From NCBI RefSeq assembly GCF_002878395.1, contig NC_061111.1:26530379-26594378 (forward strand): DNA of 64,000 nt, in the 5' to 3' direction. The stretch is from Capsicum annuum (Eukaryota > Streptophyta > Magnoliopsida > Solanales > Solanaceae). Positions 24,701 through 36,700 of the stretch are shown piece by piece. The position numbers and the translations under genes were made by a program. The notes under the pieces were generated by a model. It saw nothing but the letters and a program-made list of their open reading frames with translations, made no database searches and was not told the DNA's origin. The stretch's first letter is position 1; each line of letters opens with the position of its first letter.

Positions 24701-27700
24701 TGTTTTAGCTTTGAGTGTGAATAACTATATATATCTTGAAAATTGATCGACAAATAAAACATAGTATCGTTTTTTGTCAATCAATATTACCGGAGACGGC
24801 CCCCACAAATCACCGTAAATTAAAATCATGCAAAAATTTATTTAAAACTTGACGATTAGGGTGGCCTAATTGTTGATGCCACAGGTTGTATGAAACAGTA
24901 ACTTTGCATTTTGGTGGACCATCAACATCCCCCGGTGGCCACTCATACAGCCCGTTTTTACTCCATCCTCGAGCCAATGACGCCCCCGTAGTCAGATCCT
25001 TCACAAGATAAGAGAAAGGAAAAAAATTCAATAGATGAGTTATTATCTTGACAAAACTTAGAGACAGAGATTAGATTATTCTTAATAGCCGGAGAGCAAA
25101 GGATATGTTGAAGTTGGAATTGCTGATTTGATGCATTAAAATTCACATTACCAGTATGAGAGATTGGAATGGTATTACCATTACCCATGACGATTTCATC
25201 CAAACCATTGTAGTTTTGCGTAGTGGCTAGACTCTGTGTGTCTGAGGCCATATGGTGGGTTGCACCACTATCGACGATCCTCACCTCCTAATGCTGCATA
25301 AGGTGACAAAAACCCTAGGACCCTACATCATGAAATGATGTAGCGTCCAGGGACGGTCAGTATGATAAGCACTGACATGTAACTTAGGAAAAGTAATAAA
25401 ATAATGCATGTCTGAAATCAGTCAAAACCACATGCACACATTCATATATACATATATTAGATGTCGGGATAGGGTACAGGGTCATGAACATGCGATTTTT
25501 AAAATATTAACCTGGACTGTGTAGCTCTATTCGTCCTGTTAGAATATGAATAGGAATAATATATTGAATTCTATTTGGAAAGGAATTGTAATGTAGTGTC
25601 CTATTAGGAATAAGATTGGAATGTAGTGTCTATAAATAGGGTCTCAATGTAATAATTTAGAGACAACAATTCAATAATATTTTTTCTCCATTATTTCTCA
25701 CATGGTATCAAAGCCAGGCCCACCCAGTTCATTATTTCCGATGTTGGGCCCCCCGTCTTATATTGTCCACGCTCCAGATGTCCAGCCCTGGGCGTGCGGG
25801 GGGGGTGTTGGAGTCCCACATCGGTGGGTTAAAGGGTTCTTGGTCTCCTTATATGGTCTTGGACAATTCTTCCCTCATGAGCTAGCTTTTGAGGTTGAGT
25901 TAAGCCCAAGGTCTATTTTTTTATCATGGTATCAAAGCAGGTTAGAAATATCAAAAAAGATAACTCAGTCACCATGCGCCAATTTCGGTGACTAATTTAG
26001 GTCAATTTTTATTTTGTGGGTTGTGTGAAAAATACACCACCACCAAAAGGATCGGAAAGATCAGGCAACAAAAACCCGACGAAAACTGCTGGACAATTAC
26101 CCTCCATGCGCCAGCTGGAATCCAGAAATTTCGGCGAGATCTGCGTCACGCGCCGGCGCGTGAGCCCATCTCCGGTCGATTTTTGAGTTGTTTCTTTTTC
26201 TGTTGGAGTCGCCGATCTATTCTGATTCCAACCACTTGCTCCTTTCCAGATTCTGACAATTATTTTAAGATTCCGACCGTCGAAACCCTAATTCCGGTGA
26301 CATCAATTCTTTTCGGGGATTTTTTTTTTCAGAAATTCAGATCTGGTTCTTGGGATTTTCAAGTCAATTTCCAAGATATCTTTTGGGCATGATATTTTAT
26401 TTTGGCTCCAAAAATATTGAAATTAAAAGTTCAAGGCCTATGATTAAATCTGAGCCCTTAATGAGAAGATCAGAAAATCAAACGTCACAGTCCATGAAGA
26501 ATCGACGAGTGGATGGTCGATTTGGAAGATCTTGTCCTAGGTGTAGTTATTGTAAAAGGCTTGGACATACTTATGGCGTATGTTATTCTAGACCTAAGTG
26601 TAGTTATTGTAATAGGCTTGGGCATACTCATGGAATATGTTATTCTTTGCATGGTCGACCAACTAAAAATGCTCATATTGCTCAGTCTAACACCGTAGGT
26701 GATCAACGGGTGTATTTATCTGACAAGGAATATAATGAGTATCTTCAATATCAAGCCAGTAAGCATATATTTCTACCAATAGCCTCAACTGCTCAATCTC
26801 CTACCTTTGGATCATGGGTTGTGGACTCAGGTGCTTCTGATCATATTTCTGGTGATAAATCACTTTTGTCTGATATTGTTTATTCACAATCTCTTCCAGC
26901 TATTACTTTAGCTAATGGAATTCGAACAGTGCCAAAAGGAGTTGGATAAGCCAAACCCCTATCTTCTGTCACTTTAGACTCTGTTCTTTATGTCCCTGGT
27001 TGTCCTTTTAATCTTGCATCTGTTAGTCGTTTGACACGTGCCCTTGATTGTAGTATAACTTTTTTTGATGATTCTTTTCTAATGCAGGACCGTAAAACGG
27101 GACAGACAATTGGCATAGGACATGAATCACAAGGCCTTTACTATCTTACCGCTTCAAATTCCTTCACAGCATGCTCCGCTACAAATCCTCCCAACCTTAT
27201 TCACAAACGTTTGGGACATCCTAGTCTATCCAAGCTACAAAAGATGGTGCCTAGTTTGTCTAGTCTATCTACATTAGATTGTGAGTCGTGTCAACTTGGG
27301 ACACATACCCGTGCTACATTTTCACATAGTATTGAGAGTCGCTCAAAGTCTATTTTTTCATTAGTTCATTCCGATATTTGGGGTCCTATTAGAGTCAGTT
27401 CACCGTTAGGATTTCGTTACTTTGTTACTTTCGTCGATGGATTTTCAAACTGTACTTAGGTTTACTTAATGAAAGATCGTTCCGAGTTATTCTCTATATT
27501 CAAAAGTTTTTGTGCTGAAATACAAAATTAATTTGGTGTTTCTATTCGTGCTTTTTGTAGTGATAATGCCTTAGAATACTTATCCTTCCAGTTTTAGGAG
27601 TTTACTCATCAAGAATCATTCACCAAACATCATGTCCATACACCTCTCAGCAAAACGGTATAGCAGAAAGAAAAAATAGGCATCTCATTGAGACTGCTCG

Positions 27701-30700
27701 CACTCTTCTCATTGAATCCCATGTTCCACTGCGTTTTTGGAGCGATGCGGTCCTCACATCTTGCTATCTCATTAATAGAATGCCATTATCTTCGATCCAG
27801 AATAAGGTTCCCCATTCCATACTATTTCCTCAGTCACATCACTACTCTATCCCCCTCGTGTTTTTGGGAGCACATGTTTTGTTCATAACTTAGCCCCAGG
27901 AAAAGTTAAATTAGCCCCTCGTGCTCTCAAATGTGTCTTCTCAGTTACTCTCGAGTTCAAACAGAGTATCAAGCAATGGCTGCAGCAACTTGCGAGCTAG
28001 TTTGGATCAAGCAATTGCTGAGAGAATTAAAATTTGGAGAAACTGGTAAGATGTAACTTGTATGTGATAATCAGGCAGCCCTTCATATTGCATCTAATCC
28101 AGTGTTCCATGAGAGGACCAAGCACATAAAAATTGATTGTCACTTTATCAGAGAAAAGATACTTTCGGGAGATATTGTTACAAAATTTGTGAAGTCAAGT
28201 GATCAACTTGCAGATATCTTCACCAAGTCCCTCACCAGTCCTCGTATTAATTACATTTGTGACAAGCTTGGTACATATAACTTGTATGCACCAGCTTGAG
28301 AGGGAGTGTTAGAATATGAATAGGAATAATATATTGAATTCTACTTGGAAAGAGATTGTAATGTAGTGTTCTATTAGGAATAGGATTGGAATGTAGTGTC
28401 TATAAATAGGGTCTCAATGTAATAATTTAGAGACAACAATTCAATAATATTTTTTCTCCATTATTTCTCACACGTCCTAAGGGCACCCACGGGCTATATG
28501 AGTTAAGCTCCCCCTGCTGAAAAGGTTCCAACGCGTGTAAGAAGCACGAATCAGGAAAATTCGAGGAAGGGCCAGAGACACCAAGGCTCCAGCCATTCGA
28601 AAAAATATATATAATGTGTGAACCATGCACACGGTCATATACACCCCATGCTGGCAAACGTGATTTCCAGTATTGTTCTCCTGGGACCTCCACCTTCACG
28701 GCGAGCTACACAACCCCGTTTAAGCTCAGATTAAAACATTTGCTCATAATCCCAATCGTTAACCCAGGAGTCATTTATTAAGGCATTTACCTTTTGGTAT
28801 CGTCAATATACCAATTATGCTTGCAAGCTAAATCCAATTATGCCATTCCCAACTAATTGACCAATTTGACTCCCAAGGTTCCATTTAAAAATCCAAAACC
28901 ATGCTACCAAGGCCTTTCAAATCAATTTGTTTTTTATTTTTCATTATCCTTTAATGCAATATCAAGTTCCAAAAGTAAGTAAAATCATGCATGTATCCAT
29001 GTTCCAAAATCCAAATTATAAAGTGGGTTGAGGTTAATACCAATTTCAAGTCAAAATACATAAATTTGGGGAAGCACATGTTCCTCATTCCAAATCATAC
29101 CATATTGCCCTAATTCAACCCCAAACCATTAATTAAATTATGAACAATGCATTTAAAATCATGAGGAAAACAATTCAAGTGATTACCATCAAAACCCCTC
29201 AACCCTATTTCAATCCCACAATTAAACCTCAGGATTATTAAATCAATTCATGCCATAATGAAAAATATAAGTTTAGGGATGAGAGACATGCTTGAAACAC
29301 ATAAGAATTTAGAAGAAATCCGAAGTTTGATGCCTGAAGATTGAATTCCTTGAAAATCCTAGTTTTCTCTTGACTTGGAATTTTGAGAGGAAAGAGTAAT
29401 GTTTTATTTTGATTAACTGATGTTAAAGGGACCCTTGGAGTGTTTTTAAGTCGTGGGTAAAGTGTAAAGGAAGGAAAAATACCAAAAGCACTTAATGAAA
29501 ACGTGCAGGAAAACTGGGCCCAGTTGTTACGACTCGTGACTTGAGGGTCAAAAGCTTGGGACCTCACTGTTATGATCATGAGTCATACATCCCGACTCGT
29601 GACCTCGACTCTTGGTCAAGGCAGAAACCTCGAGCAATTTTACTGTTGAGGCAACGAGTCACTCCCTACGACTCATTACGTCTCTTAATGAGTCGTACCT
29701 TGGACTCGTTATCAAAAGACCAAGGCATAGGCAACTCACTGGTGAGACCACGAGTCTCACCCTACGAATCGTGACGAGTGGTAACGACTCGTCACTTGAG
29801 TCGTTGCAAGGGCGGTGTTGACAGTACTCCTAAAATTTCAGAGTCCAAAACCTAAGGTATTACATTATCCCCTTCTTTGGATCATTCGTCCCCGAATGAG
29901 AAGCTAGGGCACCCATTGGCACGATAACATAGAGAATGCAACCAAAACTCCAAAAAAAAATTCGAAAAGCGATAAGGAAGATAGAAACTCGTACTTCAAA
30001 CATTTTCATTCGACCCGGGGAACAAGAACAAATAGTTAGCCTTCATATTTTCTTCAGCTTCCCATGTAGCTTCTTCCATCTTTTGAACTCCAAAGCATCT
30101 TTACCGATGCCACATCCTTAGTTCTTAACCGACGAACTTGCCTATCCAATATCTCTACCGGGATCTCCTCATAAGACTAGGAATCCGAAATACCAGCATT
30201 CTCCACAGGAACAATCAAAGAAAGATAACCCATACTTTTTCAACATCGACACATGGAACACGGGGTGAATAGAAGCCATACTCGCTGGCAACTCCAATTC
30301 ATAAGCAACATTTCCAACTCTCCTCAAAATCTGATACGGACCAACATAATGGGGACTGAGCTTTCCTTTCTTCCCAAACCTCATGACTCCTTTCATGGGA
30401 GATACCTTCAAGAACGCCCAGTCACTAACCTCAAACTCTTAACTCCCTCTGTCTCACATTCGCATAGGGCTTTTGACGACTCTGAGCAGTCTTAAACCTT
30501 TCTTTAATCACCTTCACCTTCTCCATGGCTTGGTGAACCAAGTCAGGACCAAACAACTTTGTCTCACCAACCTCAAACCACCCAATAGGAGACTTACACC
30601 TCCTACCATATTGAGCTTCGAAAGGAGCCATCTGAATACTCGAATAATAACTATTATTGTACGCACATTCAATAAGAGGCAAATGGTTAACCCAACTTCC

Positions 30701-33700
30701 CTTAAAATCAATTACATAGGCCCTCAACATATCCTCCAAAGTCTGAATAGTCCACTTCGCTTGTCCACTCGTTTGAGAGTGGAAAGCGGTGCTAAGGTTC
30801 ACCTTAGTCCCCAACCCTTTCTAAAATGAACGCCAAAAGTGAAAAGAAAATGCGTACCTTGTTCTGAAATGATGGACACTGGCGCTTCATGCAACTTGAC
30901 AATCTCCTGAATATACAACTTGGCATAATCCTCTTCAGAGTAGTTAGTCCTTACAGGCAAGAAGTGAGTAGACTTAAGTCATCCTATCCACAATGACCCA
31001 AATCGAATCATTTTGATTCTGAGACCGTGGAAGACCCGTAATGAAGTCCATATTAATCATCTCCCTCTTGCACATGGGCAACTCTATCTCTTGAGACATG
31101 CCACCGGGCTTAAGTGTTCTACCTTAACTTGTTGACAGACCATACACTTAGCCACGAAGATTGCCATATCTCTCTTCATATTGTTCCACCAATAGATCTC
31201 CTTCAAGTCATGGTACATTTTAGTCGAACTCGGATGAACTGTATGCCTAGACTTGTGAGCCTTAGTTAAGATCCTTTCCCACATCCCATCAATACACACA
31301 ATCTGCCTTGATACCTCAGAATGCCATCTCCCTCAATCTCGAATGCCATAACCTTCTGCTGACCCACATCATCCTTAATTTGCATAAGTATGGGATCTAA
31401 GGCCTGCTTCTCCTTCACCTTGGCACCAAGAGATGATTTAACCACCTCTTGAACAATCACTTCCTCATCCTCAAAGTCCAAAAGACGGATTCCTAATTTA
31501 GCCAATCGGTGAATATCCTTCACCAACCCTCTTTTCTCCTCTTCCATGGAGATAAGCTTCTCATAGAAAACCTGCTAAGAGCATTAGCAACAACATTAGC
31601 TTTACTTGGATGGTAGTGCAAACTTATGTCATAATCCTTAAGTAACTCGAGCCACCGCTTCTGCCTGAGATTCAATTCCTTTTGAGTGAACACAAACTGC
31701 AAGCTCTTATGGTCTAAATAGATGTCCACGTGTACCTCATACAAATAATGGCACCAGATATTCAAAGCAAAAACCACAGCTGCCAACTCTAGATCGTGAG
31801 TTGGGTAATTCCTTTCATGAACCTTAAGCTGCCGGGAAGCATAAGCCACAACCTTACCATGCTGCATCAAAACACAAACCAGACCCACAAGAGATGAATC
31901 ACAATATACAAAAAACCCATCAGTACCCTTGGGCTGGGTCAAAACCTGAGCAGAAGTCAACTTATCCTTCAACTTCTCAAAACTACCCTCACAAGCATCG
32001 AAAACTTCACATTTTTTTGAGTCAACTTTGTCAACGGAGCAGCAATAGAAGAGAAACTCTCCACAAACCTCTGATAGTATTCAACCAAGCCCCAAAAGCT
32101 CCTAATGTCGGTTGGAGTCGTGGATCTAGGCCATTTCTTAACCGCCTCAACTTTCTATGGATCCACCTTGATCCTTCACTAGAAACAACATATCCAAGAA
32201 AAGTGACAACATTCAGCCAAAACTTACATTTAGAAACTTTGGCGTACAATCTTTGATCCTTAAGAGTCCGCAACACAATTCAGAGGTGATTGACATGACA
32301 TCAAGATTTGATCAATGAAGATTATCACAAACAAATCTAGAAACTATCTAATTACCCAATTCATACAATTCATAAAGGTAGTCGGAGCGTTAGTCAATCC
32401 AAATGACATAACGAGAAACTCATAATGTCCATACCGGGTATGGAAAGAAGCCTTGGGAATATCCACCTACCTAATCTTCAACTGATGATACCCCGAACAA
32501 CGATCAATCTTAGAGAAACATCTAGCGCCCTGAAGCTGGTCGAAAAGATCATCAATCCTAGGAAGAGGATATTTATTATTCATTGTAACCTTATTCAACT
32601 GACGATAATTTATACACATATGAAGAGACCTATCCTTCTTACGCATGAAAAACACAGAGCACCCCATGGAGAAACACTAGGACGAATGAAACCCTTATCA
32701 AGAAGGTCCTTTAATTGCTCCTTTAGCTCTTTCAATTCAACCGGAGCCATCCTATAAGAAGGAATAAAAATAGGACGGGTATCCGGTAAAACATCAATCC
32801 CTAAGTTTATTTCCTTATCGGGAGGAATCCCAGGAAAGTCATCAGGAAACATTTCAGGAAACTCATTAACCACAGGAACAGATTGCAAAGAGAGGCCTTC
32901 AGAATTAGAATCCTTAACCCAGACTAAATAGCATAGACACTCTTTAGAAATCAACTTTCGGGTTGTAAGATAGGAAATAAACATCCCTTTAGGCGCTAAG
33001 GAACTTCCCTCCCATTCAATTACGGATTCATTAGGGAATTGGAAACTGATATTTTGGGTCCTACAATCCAAAGAAGTGTAGCATGAATGAAGCCAATCCA
33101 TCCCCAAGATTAATCAAAATCTACCATGTCAAGCTCTATCAAATCAACCAATGTCTCCCTATGAAAGATAGACACTTGATACAAGTATGATCATGACCAT
33201 GGACACTTTTTGAGCATTTTTTAAGACCACTTAAAGGAGTGCACAAGCCCAAGTGTAAAGGAGGCCCAAAACCATCTTTTTGGTACACTTAAGGGGGGTT
33301 TTGGAGCCCATTTATGGGAGGGCTCTTTGTCATTTCTCTATTTGTTTGTAATGTTGTACAAATAGAACAATGTAGGTTTTATTTACTTAGTTTATGTTTG
33401 AGATTGTAAGAACACTTCTCTTATGAGAGAGAGCTCAAAAACAGAAATTAGGGCATAGCATAAGAGTGGATTCTCTTGTGTGTTGCAAAGCTTGATACCT
33501 TGGTGCTTGAGAGGTGGACGCCCTCTTGTGTCATTGTAAGAGTTAGGTGCGTGTTGAGTGTGATGTTAGGGGTCCAAGAGTTTCCATTCTTGGGTTCTTA
33601 AGATTACAACTTCATTGTGTCTTAACCATCTATCTTTGTTTCTTGTTCTAGTTTCGGGTTTCCTTTGTATTGTTGTAAAACCCGTAGGTTCTAGTTGTAG

Positions 33701-36700
33701 CCTTGTTGTTCTTCATTGGATTGTGCTAATATAACTTGTTGGTTGGCTGTTTTAAGGTGTTAACACTTGTTGTTCTCTCTATTCTTGTTATAATTAGTGA
33801 ATTCAAGAGTGGTGACCAAAATAGTCTCGGGTTTCCTCAACTTGTGGACTGTTTTGGTGTATGTTTTTGTGTCTTTCTTGTCGATCTTGTATCAACACCA
33901 CACAACCCCTATAGATCTTTCTAGCAACAATAGTATCACCAACCGGAGTTGACATAGGAAAGGGGTCGGAAATACTTTCGGGGTCAAAACCAAAATGCAT
34001 AGCCACATAAGGGGTCATATAACTCAGGGTAGAACCCAGATCAATTAATCAATAGACATCACGAGAAAGAGAAGAGATGTAACATATCGGTAACAACATT
34101 AAGAAATGCCTCAGATTTCTGACAGGTGGAAAGAGCATAGAGGTGATTCCAGCCAGTGCCGGTACCCGAAGTGGTACCCTTTGATACAGGAGCTGAAGAA
34201 GTGGGGACTGAAACCTTATTAGCCCATTGACTACCTTAGCTACAGGACATTTTCTCTGCATATTGCATATTTCTAGGCTGACCACAATTGAAGCACAAGT
34301 TCCCCCCATCACAATAACCATGGTGAAGCTGTCCACAAAATCGACACGGAGGATAAGCTGGGGCTAACTGAGCTCTACTAGCCTGAGACTGCGCACCTTG
34401 TGCCTTAGGACCACAGCTAGCCTGAATACGACGATCACCGAACGACTTAGGATAGGGAGCACTAGCCGACGAATATGAATTGGAATTTCCCCAAGTCTTT
34501 TTCTTGGTCTATTTTCTGCTATCTCTTCCATTATTCTGTTGAATCGCATCCTATTCTGAATATTTGAACTTCTTATTCTGCCTCTCTCTTATGTTTGCTT
34601 GTCTCTTTTTCTCATCTTCCACTTGCTGCATATAAACCACAAGCCTGGAGATGTCCATATCATTGTTCAACATTGCATCCTTACACTCTAATACTAAGTC
34701 ACAGGACAACCTAGTTACAAACTTCCTCATCTTGGATCTCATGCTAGATACTAACTCAGGAGCGTAACGGGACAACTGCTGAAATTTCAAAGCATACTCT
34801 TTCACACTCATCTTACCTTGCTTCAGATTCACTAACTCCTCAACTTTGGCTTCTCTCAAGTCCTGAGGAAAGAAATGATCCAGGAAGGCACCTGAAAACT
34901 TATCCCACTCGGCCGACTCAACATCATCACCTCTCAACTGCTCTCACTCCTCATACCACTGATAAGCTACATCTTTCAACTGATATGCAACAAACTCCAC
35001 ACCCTCAGAATTAGTAGCATATATCACCCTTAAAATCTTCTCTATTTCATCAACAAACCCCCGAGGATCCTTCTCATCTTAGAACCTATGAAGGTTGGGG
35101 GATTCAACCTCATAAATTGGCCAACCCAAGTGACCACAGCTGAAAGAGCAATAGAACCAACACGATCAGACTGGCGAGACAGAGATGTTACCAATTGAGT
35201 AAGTAGATGAATAGATTGGCTGAACTCCGCATTAGACACATCTCGCTGAGGCGTCTAGGCATGAATATCATCAGCCTAAAGAGGACTAGTAGGGACCAGT
35301 GGAATTCCATGTGGGGCAGTGCAATCAGGAGCGGGGATCATAGATCGGGTCTGCACTCCATAGACAGGCAAGTTCTATCCATATTTCCCTCCAGCGGGGT
35401 AGAGGTTCTAGAAGAGTTTGTACGAGCATCAGATATCCGGGGCGGCATGATCTGAAATGCGGGTAAGCCAGGAGTTAGAGAAGTTCAAGACACTAGACTC
35501 TACAACCCGAACTAGAACACAAGAAAGGGAAACATTCCTAAATGCCTTGTAGCCTCCCCCTTATAAGTGTAGCGCGCTACACACTCATTAAAGGGACTCT
35601 AATCGACACGACTTTGTGGATACTCAAAGACCCTGAACCGTGCTCTGATATCAAGCTTGTCACGATCTGAACCAAGGACTAGTCGTGACGGGTATCTCAT
35701 GTCTACTGAGGGCTGGAGACCACCCCCTTAGACTAACCAACAAAGCATAATAAAGATAAATAGTGGAAGACAACCAAACCATAAGTAAGTTAGATAAGAT
35801 AACTCAAATAGAAACTAAGAGTCAAAACAACAACCAATCTTACACTTGTCCACAAAAGCCTCTAAAACTGAATACCAAACTAGGTCGGGACATTGCCTCC
35901 GACCATGACAAAGAAAACTAAAAATATTCAAGGTATGGAAAGAAACCTAATGAAATGGTAAAGCTTTTCGGATGATGGAGGCTCACCACTTCACAACTCA
36001 ACCGATATCCGCACCTCCTAATGTTGCACAAGGTAATAGAAAAACCCTAGGGCCCTACCTCATGAAATGATGTAGCGTCCAGGGACGGACTATGGGATAA
36101 GCACTGGCACGTAACTCAGGGGAAATGATAAAATAATGCCATGCCCGATATTAGTTAAAACCACATGCACACATTCATATGTACATATATAAGATGCCGG
36201 GATAGGGTACAGGGTCATGGACATGAGATTTTTAAAATATTAACCTGGACTGTGTAGCTCTATTCGTCCTAAGGGCACCTACGAGCCATATGGGTTCAGC
36301 TTTCCCTGCTAAAATGGTCTCAGCGTGTGTTAGCTGCATGAACCGGGAAAATCCGAGGAAGGGCCAGAGACACCAAAGCTCCAGCCAGCCGAAAAAAATA
36401 TATAATGTGTGAACTATGCCCACGTTCAGATAGACCCCACGCCGGCAAACGTGGTTTCCAGTATTGGTCCCCGGAACCTCCACCTTCACCGCGAGCTACA
36501 TAACCCCGCTTAAGCTCAAATTAAAACATTTGCGCATAATCCCAACCGTTAACCCATGAGTCGTTTATTAAGGCATTTACCATTTGATATCGTCATACCA
36601 ATTATTCTTGCAAGTTAAATCAAGTTATGCCATTCCCAACCAATTTGACTCCCAAGGTTCCATTTAAAAATCCAAAACTATGGCCACCAAGACCTTTCAA

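Larger units (their letters stand above)
21893..25284 (-). mobile_element. Ty1/copia element lacking its 5' part
   Basis: Right to left: retropepsin ([12 protein letters not shown] near 25265), GAG-pre-integrase ([17 protein letters not shown] near 24880), integrase remnants, RT N-terminus ([12 protein letters not shown] near 23470, [20 protein letters not shown] near 23360), RT core [14 protein letters not shown] near 23010, RNase H with [13 protein letters not shown] near 22110, and a 3' LTR-like segment at about 21893-22067 beside a polypurine tract. Gag and the 5' LTR are missing because the right edge fuses directly to a gypsy LTR at 25281. Several stops are present. Confidence 0.82.
25537..28472 (+). 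mobile_element. 2.9-kb Ty1/copia element without RT, nested in gypsy LTR
   Basis: 166-bp LTRs (25537-25702 and 28307-28472) differ at about four positions and are flanked by the exact target duplication CGTCC (25532-25536, 28473-28477). The initiator tRNA-Met primer site follows the left LTR, and the purine run gagagggag precedes the right one. Inside are gag knuckles, protease and integrase; the sequence then jumps to RNase H, so RT is missing. Confidence 0.92.
25281..29864 (-). repeat. left (3') LTR of the chromovirus element, truncated and interrupted
   Basis: Matches the right LTR from its position 36011 onward; the first 353 bases are missing at the junction with the copia protease. A copia element occupies 25537-28472. 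The inner end (...ggtattaca at 29864) is followed by a polypurine tract on the minus strand. Confidence 0.85.

Noticed and set aside
25702..26392. Plus-strand frames in the copia leader as possible genes
   Set aside because: They lie between primer site and gag and show no domain; the segment is better explained as leader and TRIM-like sequence.
30473..30829. 118-codon plus-strand frame, and 31894-32256 likewise
   Set aside because: Both are antisense to gypsy integrase and RT coding.
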